The notes under the pieces: model-generated
What the model was told of the DNA's origin: nothing
Seen by the model: only the letters and a program-made list of their open reading frames with translations
Databases searched by the model: none
Assembly (NCBI RefSeq): GCF_026341775.1
Contig: NZ_JAPEOB010000009.1
Location: forward strand, 1-50,703
Reading direction: 5' to 3'
DNA from: Streptomyces sp. NBC_00654
Lineage (GTDB): Bacteria; Actinomycetota; Actinomycetes; Streptomycetales; Streptomycetaceae
Length of the DNA: 50,703 nucleotides
Program-made: the position numbers and the translations under genes
Shown here: in pieces, positions 22,096 through 29,368 of the stretch
Layout: each line of letters starts with the position of its first letter
Position numbering within the stretch: position 1 is the first letter of the stretch

Positions 22096-22563
22096 ATGCA
22101 CCCCGAACGCTCCCTCGCCCGGCCGGCGCCCCTCGACCGCACCGTGACCCCGACCCATGTCGCCTCGTACGCCGAGCAGCAGCTCGTGCCCGCCCCGCCG
22201 CCCGGCATGCGCGTGATCGGGTACGTACGGATCGACGGCATGCTGCACCCGCAGTACGGGCCCGAGTACGTGTCGGCCGCGCCCGTTGCGCCCCCGGCAA
22301 CACCCGGACTCGACCCGCAGGCGCAACGCACCGCCGCGAAGGGCGTGTTCGCCGCCGGGGCGGGCGTCGGGGCGTACTTCGGCATGCAGGCGCTGCAGAT
22401 CCTCGTCGACAGCCTCGTGCAGTTCCTCGCGGCCGCCGCGGTGTGCGGGCTCGTGTGGGCGCTGCCGAGCGGCCGCCGGTCGGGACGCGGGGCGCCGACG
22501 TACATCACGAACAATCGCGGGTTCCTGGCAGGCTGGAAGTCGCAGAACGGCCCGAGGAAGTAG
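22096..22563 (+). CDS. Membrane protein of the transfer module
   Basis: Encodes 155 residues. The N-terminal half is proline-rich and soluble with PPPGMRVIGYVRIDGMLHPQ. The C-terminal half has hydrophobic segments (AAKGVFAAGAGVGAYFGMQA, then LVQFLAAAAVCGLVWALPSG) and a polar tail ending GRGAPTYITNNRGFLAG. Proteins with this PPPG ... YGPEY start and short membrane tail occur in actinomycete conjugative elements as spread-type proteins. It follows the previous gene by nine bases. No enzymatic motif is present. Confidence 0.65.
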   Translation: MHPERSLARPAPLDRTVTPTHVASYAEQQLVPAPPPGMRVIGYVRIDGMLHPQYGPEYVSAAPVAPPATPGLDPQAQRTAAKGVFAAGAGVGAYFGMQALQILVDSLVQFLAAAAVCGLVWALPSGRRSGRGAPTYITNNRGFLAGWKSQNGPRK

Positions 22564-22577
22564 AGGACACTGCCGCC

Positions 22578-22991
22578 ATGACTCAACTGACCTTGACCCG
22601 AGCGAGGGTCGACGAGCTGCTCGCCGACGAGTCTGTGCCTGTCGCGCATCGTGCACTGTGGGCGCTGCTGTGGGAGGGCGAGGTACGCCTCGGCGACGCC
22701 CTGTCGCTCGACGTGCGCGACGTCGAGTTCGGCGCCGGGACCGCCCGAGTCGAGTACCCGAAACGAGGCTCGGGCCCGGTGTCCGTGCCGCTCGGCGACC
22801 GTGCCGCCGGACTGCTGCGGCAGGTGATCGGCGAACGGGCGGACGGGCCGGCGCTGCAGGTTGCCGAGCAGCCGATCAGCCGTATCTCTGCCGCACGCCG
22901 CGCCCGCGAGGTCGGCGCGGGCAGCATCCACGCGTTCCGCAGCGCCGGGCAGGCAGCTCGCCGCCCCGCGCAGGGGGTGACCGGTGTCTAA
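22578..22991 (+). CDS. Truncated tyrosine-recombinase-like protein
   Basis: The 137-residue product aligns in pattern with the catalytic domain of tyrosine recombinases: RALWALLWEGEVRLGDALSL corresponds to the motif-I helix with its Arg, DVEFGAGTARVEYPKRGSG to the beta hairpin, PLGDRAAGLLRQVIGE to the following helix, and SIHAFRSAG to the HxxR box. No tyrosine nucleophile follows; the protein ends at RRPAQGVTGV. It therefore cannot cut DNA alone and may be a domesticated DNA-binding remnant or an accessory factor. It sits in the transfer module, unlike the true integrase at 112. The family link is by pattern, so moderate. Confidence 0.65.
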   Translation: MTQLTLTRARVDELLADESVPVAHRALWALLWEGEVRLGDALSLDVRDVEFGAGTARVEYPKRGSGPVSVPLGDRAAGLLRQVIGERADGPALQVAEQPISRISAARRAREVGAGSIHAFRSAGQAARRPAQGVTGV

Positions 22992-23160
22992 GAAGATCGA
23001 GCACGTGCCCGCGGGCAAGTTCATGACCCTCGACGAGATCGCCGCGTTCGTCGCCGACGCGTTCGCCGCCGGGGCGACCGGCACCGACGTACCCACGGGC
23101 CGGCTGTCGTTCGGCGGGAAGCTGCAGCAGCTCGTCGTGACCGTCGCCGATCCCGAGTAG
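22984..23160 (+). CDS. 58-residue protein ending the transfer module
   Basis: GTG 22984 overlaps the previous stop region, and AGGGGGT lies five bases upstream. The frame runs to TAG at 23160. The product begins with basic residues, then FMTLDEIAAFVADAFAAGAT (helix) and strands LSFGGKLQQLVVTV, a compact small domain. It is a complete and well-initiated gene although very short. A strong hairpin follows at 23181. No family is recognised; similar tiny genes close transfer modules of Streptomyces elements. Confidence 0.6.
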   Translation: MSKKIEHVPAGKFMTLDEIAAFVADAFAAGATGTDVPTGRLSFGGKLQQLVVTVADPE

Positions 23161-23180
23161 CACCCCGGCCGGCTGCACCT

Positions 23181-23215
23181 GCGCCCTGTACCGCATCCCT
23201 CGCGGTACGGGGCGC
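23181..23215 (+). terminator. Terminator of the transfer module
   Basis: GCGCCCTGTACCGC (23181-23194) pairs with GCGGTACGGGGCGC (23202-23215), 13 of 14 Watson-Crick pairs plus one G-T, closing a seven-base loop. It lies 20 bases past the last transfer-module stop. No long T-tract, but stem strength is typical of actinobacterial terminators. Confidence 0.7.
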
Positions 23216-23250
23216 CTGCATGTCCGGGCAGGCGACGGCCCTTTGACGCA

Positions 23251-23446
23251 GTTCCGCACGAGAATCGCGTGCGAATCGATCGCGAATCGTCGACGAATCG
23301 CACGCGGATCGTTCGCGATTCTCGGACGAGTACGCAGGTCAACGCGTTCTGTCCCGAGGGGACCGTCGGGGGACTCGCGCGCGCGCGTTCCCCTCCCCTC
23401 CCCTATATAGGGGGGTGGCCGTAGAGAGAGCACCTACAGGTAGTAG
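23251..23446. repeat. Origin-like element B: second phased 11-bp iteron array, non-coding
   Basis: Units start at 23251, 23262, 23273, 23284, 23295, 23306 and 23317, each 11 bp apart, with first six bases GTTCCG, GAATCG (four times), GGATCG, GATTCT. After the array come TACGCAGGTC (23331), a GTCCCGAGGGGAC palindrome (23351-23363), GGGGGACTCG, a CCCCT tandem tract, TATATA, GGGGGGTG, GTAGAGAG and GCACCTACAGGTAGTA. Every block appears in the same order in element A (12143-12365). Here no protein is encoded, so the conserved order reflects DNA function. An AT-rich TATATA (23404-23409) could be the unwinding point. Inference: a duplicate replication origin or initiator-titration site. Confidence 0.7.
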
Positions 23447-23560
23447 CGGGCGAGCGCTCGAACCGATCTCACTCTCAACTCGCCGCCCGAACTTGACTCT
23501 GTCGATCACGTGTCGCACTCTTGTCGGCAAGTCCGCCATGCCCGGACACCGAATCTCACC

Positions 23561-23590
23561 GAACGCCCCGCCCCTCACAGCGGGGCGTTC
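23561..23590. terminator. Perfect hairpin upstream of the HNH operon, first of a cluster
   Basis: GAACGCCCCGC (23561-23571) and GCGGGGCGTTC (23580-23590) form a perfect 11-bp stem with an eight-base loop. Three more hairpins follow within 130 bp: 23640-23662, 23664-23686 and 23703-23721. Together they separate the transfer module from the HNH and packaging genes. Termination is the simplest reading; a structured RNA is possible. Confidence 0.6.
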
Positions 23591-23758
23591 GTCGTTCCCC
23601 CACCCGCCGGCCGAGCACCCCACCCTCGACCGGCTCGGCGCCGCCTCACCCCCCGAGGCGGCGCCACCCCCACTCGCGCGGGGTGGTGACGTTACGAACC
23701 ATGGCGGGTTTGCTGCCCGCCCCGCGCGTGCCACCCCCCGTCGAGAGGACACCGCCCC

Positions 23759-24004
23759 ATGCGCGTACGCCTCACCGACGGGACACACGAGGTCGAGATC
23801 AAGGCGAAGGGCTACAGCCGACGCCGCCTCGACGACGCCGAGAACGCAGCGCTGCGCATCCTCGACGCGCTGCGCAGCGAGCAGCCAACGCAGCCCGGCA
23901 CGACGTTCGGGTTCACCCCCGACGCCGCCCTCGACAGCAGCTCCGAGCGAGCCGAGCCGTACGACGACGGCCGCGACCAGGACGACGAGGACGACGACGC
24001 ATGA
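23759..24004 (+). CDS. Small acidic-tailed hypothetical protein
   Basis: The 81-residue protein has AGAGG ten bases before its ATG. The first 45 residues form a strand pair and helix (MRVRLTDGTHEVEIKAKGYS, DDAENAALRILDALR). The tail is highly acidic (YDDGRDQDDEDDDA). It overlaps the HNH gene by four bases and so is probably co-expressed with packaging genes. No family is recognised. Confidence 0.65.
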   Translation: MRVRLTDGTHEVEIKAKGYSRRRLDDAENAALRILDALRSEQPTQPGTTFGFTPDAALDSSSERAEPYDDGRDQDDEDDDA

Positions 24005-24303
24005 GCGGCGGGTGGGCAGGCAGCAACCGACGGGCCGAACTGCCGCCCGACTGGTACACCGTGATCCGACCGGCCGTACTGCAGCGCGACGAGTACCGGT
24101 GCCGCAACCGGATCGACGGCCGCGTGTGCGCACGCCCGGCGAATCAGGTCGACCACATCGGCGACAAGCATGATCACCGGATCGTGATGCTGCAGGCGCT
24201 ATGCGCCGACTGCCACGCGATCAAGAGCAGCAGACAGGGCAACGCCGCACGGTGGGCCGTACGCAGGCAGCGCCCGGCCGAGCGACACCCCGGTCTGATC
24301 TGA
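24001..24303 (+). CDS. HNH endonuclease of the packaging region
   Basis: This 100-residue protein has a compact HNH site: PAVLQRDEYRCRNRIDGRVC with a first cysteine pair, the VDHIGDKHDHRI segment supplying the first catalytic His, and ALCADCHAIKSSRQGNAAR with the second zinc pair and the final His. Small HNH proteins coded near terminase genes are required for cos-end cleavage with TerL in HK97-type and related phages. Its place ahead of the terminases and of a repeat-rich non-coding region agrees with cos packaging here. It overlaps the upstream small gene (ATGA). Confidence 0.88.
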   Translation: MSGGWAGSNRRAELPPDWYTVIRPAVLQRDEYRCRNRIDGRVCARPANQVDHIGDKHDHRIVMLQALCADCHAIKSSRQGNAARWAVRRQRPAERHPGLI

Positions 24304-24350
24304 CGCCCCCGGTACCAACTCGCCACCCCCCGCCCCGAGTTGCACCCCCC

Positions 24351-25060
24351 TGACCTGCACGTATGCGCAGGTGCGTACATCGCTGCAGGTCAGAGCAGTG
24401 CAGTACGAGGCGAGCCCGAGACACTGCCCGACCGAGGCAGGCAGCACACAGTCGAGCCTCGAAGGACATGCACAAAGCTGCAGGTCAGAGCGTCGCAACT
24501 CCCGTACGCAGCGCACGGTTTGCGAGGCGAGGACACAAGTACCGGACGGGCGAGCAAATCACGCACGCTGCACGACGATCGCAACGCTCTGACCTGCACG
24601 TTTATGCATCGTTCAGTCGCAGGTGCGAGCACGACAGCAGCACATCGACCACGTACGACGAGGCGCACGCACCACACATGCCCGCAACGCTCTGACCTGC
24701 ACGTTTGCAAGACATCGCACATAACTGCAGGTCAGGGGCACGCAACTGCCGTACGCACGGCACGGATTGACGACCGAGACAGAACTGCAGGCCGGACACA
24801 TCGCCGCGAGATTCGCTCGCCGAATTCGAGCCTCCCCCCTGGGGGGTGACTCCCCTCCCCGCCCCCCTTTGCGGCTCGGGAGGTGCTGCGGCTAAGGATG
24901 TGTACGGGTCTGGGGAAAACGGCCGCGCTGCGGGGCGCGGGCGGTCCGCTGGCGGGCGGGCAGGGATGCGGCAGGCTGATTTGATGGCGCGCGGTTGAGG
25001 GGCCGCACAGCGCCTCTCAGCCTGCCGCACTCCCGATACGAACCTGATACATGCAGGTCA
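24351..25060. repeat. Cluster of TGCAGGTCA repeats in a 0.8-kb non-coding region
   Basis: GCAGGTCA occurs forward at 24385, 24480, 24727 and 25053, and as TGACCTGC at 24351, 24590 and 24693; a degenerate copy is near 24787. Most have the wider form CTGCAGGTCAGAGC. The pairs 24351-24392 and 24693-24734 form inverted repeats of exactly 42 bp. A 23-bp block is duplicated exactly at 24581-24603 and 24684-24706. Base composition here lacks the coding bias of the rest, and no gene is convincing between 24304 and 25096. The location between HNH and terminase suggests a cosB/pac site or partition/replication iterons; not decidable by sequence alone. Confidence 0.7.
24967..25029. other. Long perfect inverted repeat upstream of the packaging genes
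   Basis: TGCGGCAGGCTGA (24967-24979) and TCAGCCTGCCGCA (25017-25029) are perfect 13-bp inverted repeats separated by 37 bp. The loop contains further partial complementarity (GGGGCCGC / GCGCCTC region). It may be a terminator, or the core of the cos/pac site cut during packaging. No T-tract follows. Confidence 0.45.
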
Positions 25061-25084
25061 GAGCGCTAAAAGCGTACGCCGCGG

Positions 25085-25090
25085 TATCAT
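25085..25090 (+). promoter_or_regulatory. Candidate -10 element, leaderless start of the late operon
   Basis: TATCAT matches TATAAT in five of six positions and ends six bases before the ATG at 25097, the spacing of actinobacterial leaderless transcripts. No good -35 is visible. The last TGCAGGTCA repeat (25052-25060) lies where an activator or repressor could bind. Inferred only. Confidence 0.35.
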
Positions 25091-25096
25091 GGACAC

Positions 25097-25681
25097 ATGA
25101 CGACGAGGCGCACCTGCGAGCACTGCGACGAGCCGATGCCGATCACGGCCCGGTCGCACGCGCGGTTCTGCAAGCCGGCGTGCCGAGCTGCTGCTCACCG
25201 TGCCGCCCGCTCGATCCCGGCGGAACTGACCAGCCGGCCGCGGTGGGTGCGGCGCACCTCGCGCAAGGTACCGGTGTCCGTCGACGGCGGCGCCGCGAGC
25301 AGCACCGACCCCGCGTCCTGGTCGACGTACCGCGACGCTGCCCGCTCGACGGCGGGCGCCGGGCTCGGGTTCGTCCTCGACGGCGACGGCGTCGTCTGCC
25401 TCGACCTCGATCACTGCCTCGACGACGAGGGCGCGGTCGCAGGTTGGGCGCGCAACGTCCTCGACGCCGCCGACGGAACGTGGGTCGAGGTGTCGCAGGG
25501 CGGCGACGGACTGCACATCTGGGGGTACGGCGCGCTGCCGCACGGCAGGCGCATCACGGTCGGCGGCGGCTCGGTCGAGCTGTACGGCACCGGCCGGTAC
25601 ATCGCGGTCACGGGGCGGACGTTCGGCGGCACGCCGCAGCGCCTCGGCGACCTGCAGCACGTAATCGACTCGCTGCTGTAG
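25097..25681 (+). CDS. Stand-alone AEP-type (bifunctional primase/polymerase) protein
   Basis: The 194-residue product has an N-terminal zinc cluster (CEHCDEPMPITARSHARFC and CRAAAHRA), then the archaeo-eukaryotic primase-like core: IPAELTSRPRWVR, VVCLDLDHCLDDEG with the metal-binding DxD pair, WVEVSQGGDGLHIWGYG with the catalytic His region, and VELYGTGRYIAVTGRTFGG. In replicative primases this core is fused to a helicase; here it stands alone. It lies between the repeat-rich region and the small terminase, not in the early replication module. It may prime synthesis at the nearby repeats or be a truncated relic. The motifs appear intact. Confidence 0.75.
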   Translation: MTTRRTCEHCDEPMPITARSHARFCKPACRAAAHRAARSIPAELTSRPRWVRRTSRKVPVSVDGGAASSTDPASWSTYRDAARSTAGAGLGFVLDGDGVVCLDLDHCLDDEGAVAGWARNVLDAADGTWVEVSQGGDGLHIWGYGALPHGRRITVGGGSVELYGTGRYIAVTGRTFGGTPQRLGDLQHVIDSLL

Positions 25682-25730
25682 CGCCCCGACACGGGCGTGC
25701 TGCGGCACACCCGACACGGGAGGTACAGCC

Positions 25731-26219
25731 ATGGGCGGCATGGGACCGGCGCCGAAGCCAGAGGGTAGGAAGGCGCGACGGAACAAGGACGGAATCCCGC
25801 AGACCGTACTCAGGTGGGAGCGCGCCGCGCCGCCCGAGCTGCCCGACTTCGAGGTCGAGAAAGAGGGCAAGCTCGTCGAGTTCACGTGGCCCGGCCGCAC
25901 GCGCGTGTGGTGGCAGATGTGGATCGACAGCCCGCAGGCCGAGCACTTCGGTTCGTCCGACTGGCAGTACCTGCTCGACACCGCCCTGATTCACGCCCGG
26001 CTGTGGTCGGGCGATCTGTCGGCGGCCGGCGAACTGCGGCTGCGCGTCGCAGCGTTCGGGGCGACGCCCGCGGACCGGGCGCGGCTGCGCATGGTGTTCG
26101 CCGAGGCGGACGGCGCCGACGGCGGCAGCGGCAGCTCGGGCGGTCCGTCCGCGCGTGAGCGGTACGGAAACCTGCGAATGATGCCGGGCGGGAAGACCGA
26201 CCAGGGCGAGGGCGCGTAG
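25731..26219 (+). CDS. Terminase small subunit
   Basis: This 162-residue protein has the form of actinophage small terminases: a basic N-terminus (GPAPKPEGRKARRNKDGIPQ), a middle containing WWQMWIDSPQAEHFGSSDWQ, and the helical end LWSGDLSAAGELRLRVAAFG ATPADRARLRMVF. Small terminases bind the packaging start site and hand the DNA to the large subunit. The gene starts 12 bases before the large terminase gene region and is preceded by GGGAGG. The repeat-rich region upstream may hold its binding sites. Confidence 0.8.
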   Translation: MGGMGPAPKPEGRKARRNKDGIPQTVLRWERAAPPELPDFEVEKEGKLVEFTWPGRTRVWWQMWIDSPQAEHFGSSDWQYLLDTALIHARLWSGDLSAAGELRLRVAAFGATPADRARLRMVFAEADGADGGSGSSGGPSARERYGNLRMMPGGKTDQGEGA

Positions 26220-26231
26220 CAAGGGGGCGTC

Positions 26232-27908
26232 ATGCCGTGGCGCGGCCCACAGTACGAGGGCGAGCGCCCGACGCTCGGGTACTACGTCCTCGACTGGATG
26301 ATGCAGAACCTTGCACAGCCCGGCCGGGACGACGGCGAGCCGTTCATTCCGACGGCCGAGCAGGCTGAGTTTCTGCTGCGGTACTACGAGGTGCACCCGC
26401 TCACCGGTAAGCGGGTCATTCACCGCGCGCTGCTCAGCCGGCCGCGCGGGTGGGGCAAGAGCCCGTTCGTCGGGGCGATCGCGCTCACCGAGGCGTGCGC
26501 CGATGTGGTCGCCGACGGGTTCGACGCCGACGGCGAGCCGGTCGGCCGGCCGTGGCACTCGATCCGTACGCCGCTCGTGCGTATCGCCGCGGTGACCGAG
26601 CAGCAGACCGACAACACGTGGATCCCGCTTTTGGAGATGGCGCGCGGCCGCAGCCTGTCGACCGACTACGGGCTCGAAGTGCTCGACACCGTGATCTATC
26701 TGCCGCGCGGCGAGGTCTCCCCGATCACGTCGAGCGCGACGTCGACCAAGGGTGACCCCGCCTGTTTCGCCTCGCTCGACCAGACCGAGGAATGGACGGC
26801 GACGAACGGCGGCGTTCGGCTCGCGAAGGTGATGCGGTTCAACGCCGCCAAGCTCGGCGGGTCGCTGATCGAGACACCGAACGCGTACACGCCGGGCGTC
26901 GGGTCGGTAGCTGAGAAGTCGGCGGCCGACTATCAGGCGATCATCGACGGCCGGTCGAGGGCGCGCGGCATCCTTGCCGATCACCGCGAGGCGCCGCCCG
27001 AGACCGACATGACCGACGAGCAGTCGCTCGTCGCCGGGCTCCGGTACGCGTACGGCGACAGCAGCGATCACCCCGACGGGTGCGTGCTGCACGACCCGCC
27101 GTGCTCGCCGGGATGGTCGCCGATCGAGCGGCTCACGTCTGAGTTCTGGGACACCTCGAACGAGCCGCAGGATCTGCGCGCCGACCTGTTGAACCAGATC
27201 ACCCACGCCGCCGACGCGTGGCTCACCGAGCCCGAGGTGCGGGCGTCGTCCGACCTCGGCCGCTCGGTGCAGCCCGGCGACCGGATCGTGCTCGGGTTCG
27301 ACGGCTCGCGGAAGCGGGCGCGCGGGGTGACCGACGCGACGGCACTGATCGGCTGCCGGCTGTCCGACGGGCACCTGTTCACGATCGGTGTGTGGGAGCA
27401 GCCCGAGCGGCCGCAGCTCGGCCCGGACGGCGCTCCGATCGACTGGCAGGTGCCCGTCGTCGAGGTGCTCGCCGCGGTGCACGAGGCGTTCGCGACGTAC
27501 GACGTCGTCGGGTTCTACGCCGACCCCGCCAAGTGGGAAAGCCACGTTGCGGATTGGGAAGCGGCGTACGGCCCGCGCCTGCAGGTGCAGGCGACCCGGA
27601 ACCATCCGGTCGAGTGGTGGATGACCGGCGGCCGCTCGACGCTGATCGTGCGGGCGCTTGAGAAGTTCCATACGGCGCTCACCGAGGGCGAACTCACGCA
27701 CGACGGGGCGTCGGCGCTCGTGCGGCATCTGTGCAATGCCCGTCGGCGGCCGAGCCGTTCGGGCCTGCAGATCGCCAAGGCACACCCGGACAGCCCGAAC
27801 AAGATCGACGCCGCGGTCGCCTCGGTGCTCGCTTGGCAGTGCCGCCTCGACGCGATCGCGAAGGGCGTCGCGGTCGAGGAAGAAGAGATGTTCGGCGGCA
27901 CGTTCTGA
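26232..27908 (+). CDS. terL: Terminase large subunit
   Basis: The 558-residue ATPase-nuclease shows Walker A SRPRGWGKS (residues 69-77), a coupling region VRIAAVTEQQTDNTWIPLLE, an acidic Walker B-type strand CFASLDQTEEW, and in the C-terminal RNase H-like nuclease IVLGFDGSRKR, VVGFYADPAKWES and the final acid in NKIDAAVASVLAW. It packs phage DNA into proheads and cuts it. It follows the small terminase by 12 bases and precedes the portal gene, the standard siphovirus order. Length is normal for the family. Confidence 0.95.
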   Translation: MPWRGPQYEGERPTLGYYVLDWMMQNLAQPGRDDGEPFIPTAEQAEFLLRYYEVHPLTGKRVIHRALLSRPRGWGKSPFVGAIALTEACADVVADGFDADGEPVGRPWHSIRTPLVRIAAVTEQQTDNTWIPLLEMARGRSLSTDYGLEVLDTVIYLPRGEVSPITSSATSTKGDPACFASLDQTEEWTATNGGVRLAKVMRFNAAKLGGSLIETPNAYTPGVGSVAEKSAADYQAIIDGRSRARGILADHREAPPETDMTDEQSLVAGLRYAYGDSSDHPDGCVLHDPPCSPGWSPIERLTSEFWDTSNEPQDLRADLLNQITHAADAWLTEPEVRASSDLGRSVQPGDRIVLGFDGSRKRARGVTDATALIGCRLSDGHLFTIGVWEQPERPQLGPDGAPIDWQVPVVEVLAAVHEAFATYDVVGFYADPAKWESHVADWEAAYGPRLQVQATRNHPVEWWMTGGRSTLIVRALEKFHTALTEGELTHDGASALVRHLCNARRRPSRSGLQIAKAHPDSPNKIDAAVASVLAWQCRLDAIAKGVAVEEEEMFGGTF

Positions 27909-27928
27909 CCGACCCGAAGGGGGGCGCT

Positions 27929-29368
27929 GTGCTCGACGAGACTCCGGAGCTAGACAACCCGGATTACATGCTGTTGCGCCTCGGGCGTCGGCTGCGTAAG
28001 AGGGTGGGACAGCTCGACGAGTGGTGGCTGTACTACCGCGGCCGGCCGCCCCTGCCGCAGTTGCCGAAGAACGCCGAGGCGGCATTCATCGACTTTCAAC
28101 GCAAGGCGCGCACCAACTTCTGTGGACTGATCGCGGGCGCGTCGGTGCACCGGCTGCTCGCCCTCGGCGTGACCGGGCCCGACGGCGAGCCGGACGACCG
28201 GGCGTCGCGATGGTGGCAGGCGAACCGCCTCGACTCGCGGCAGAAACTCGTATGGCGCTGCTCGATGGCACAGTCGGTCGGGTACATGCTCGTCGGACCG
28301 CACCCGACCAGGACGGAAGACAACCGTCGGCCGAGCCCGCTCATCACGCCCGAGCACCCGAGCGAGTGCGTCGTCGAGTACGACCCCGAGACCGGTGAGC
28401 CGCTCGTCGGGTTGAAGGCGTATCACAACGACGTCGACGGCTACGCGTACGCCCGAGTGCTGTACGACGACCGCTCGTTCCCGTACCGCAGCGCCGAGCG
28501 GTGCAGCGGGCGCCGGCTGCCGTGGGGGCCGGACTCGTGGGTGTACGTCGGCGACAGCGACGAGGGCGAGCCGCACGACCTCGGCCGGATGCCCCTCGTC
28601 GAGTTCGCCCGCATGCCGGATTTGGGCGAGGACCCCGAGCCCGAGTTCGCGTGCGTGCTGGACACGCAGGACCGCGTGAACATGGGCGTGCTTAACCGCA
28701 TGGCTGCGAGCCGGTACAGCGGGTTTCGGCAGAAGTGGGTGCGCGGGCACAAGTTCGCCCGGCGCAAGGATCCCGACACCGGGCTCACTGTCGTCGAGCA
28801 GCCGTTCACGCCGGGCCCGAATACGGTGTGGGTGAGCGAGGGCGAGAACGCGCAGTTCGGGCAGCTCGACGCAACCGACCTGACAGGGTTCCTCAAAGAG
28901 CACGAGTCCGACGTGCGCGACATGCTGATCTTGTCGCAGACACCCGCGTACTACTACGCGAGCGACCTGATCAACATCAGCGCCGACACGGTCTCGGCGC
29001 TCGACATCATGCACGTCGCGAAGGTGCGCGAGCACATCGCCGCGTTCGGCGAGGGACTCGAAGAGGTGATGTCCCTCGCGGCCGCGCAGGCGGGTGTGCC
29101 CGAGGACTACACCGAGGCCGAGGTGCGGTGGGCGAACCCGCAGTACCTGAGTCCGGCTGTGCAGGCGGACGCCGCGACCAAGTTGTCGAGCATCGGCTAC
29201 CCGCTCGACGTCATCGCCGAGGATCTCGGCGAGACACCGCAGCGCGTACGCAGGATCGCGGGCGGCGCCGCAGCGCAGAAGCTGCTCGCCGCCTCGCTGC
29301 TGCCCGCGAACCCGGCGCCGACGGCGGGCAACCTGCCCGACGACGAGGGGGCGGGTACCGGTGGGTGA
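27929..29368 (+). CDS. Portal protein (SPP1 gp6-like)
   Basis: GTG 27929 is preceded by AAGGGGGG four to five bases upstream. The 479-residue product shows portal features: N-terminal GQLDEWWLYYRGRPPLP, a middle with FARMPDLGEDPEPEFACVLD and RVNMGVLNRMAASRYSGFRQ, the clip and stem region VWVSEGENAQFGQLDA, and a long C-terminal helical part (LEEVMSLAAAQAGVPEDYTE). Twelve copies form the DNA gate at the capsid vertex. It overlaps the MuF-like gene by eight bases. Confidence 0.92.
   Translation: MLDETPELDNPDYMLLRLGRRLRKRVGQLDEWWLYYRGRPPLPQLPKNAEAAFIDFQRKARTNFCGLIAGASVHRLLALGVTGPDGEPDDRASRWWQANRLDSRQKLVWRCSMAQSVGYMLVGPHPTRTEDNRRPSPLITPEHPSECVVEYDPETGEPLVGLKAYHNDVDGYAYARVLYDDRSFPYRSAERCSGRRLPWGPDSWVYVGDSDEGEPHDLGRMPLVEFARMPDLGEDPEPEFACVLDTQDRVNMGVLNRMAASRYSGFRQKWVRGHKFARRKDPDTGLTVVEQPFTPGPNTVWVSEGENAQFGQLDATDLTGFLKEHESDVRDMLILSQTPAYYYASDLINISADTVSALDIMHVAKVREHIAAFGEGLEEVMSLAAAQAGVPEDYTEAEVRWANPQYLSPAVQADAATKLSSIGYPLDVIAEDLGETPQRVRRIAGGAAAQKLLAASLLPANPAPTAGNLPDDEGAGTGG

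Noticed and set aside
24340..24849. Open frames of 73-169 codons on both strands within the 24.3-25.1 kb repeat region
   Set aside because: No ribosome sites, no third-position GC bias, and the frames are built from the repeats themselves.
25608..28085. 825-codon minus-strand open frame opposite the terminase genes
   Set aside because: Shadow of the plus-strand terminases; Arg/Pro-rich, no domain, no ribosome site.
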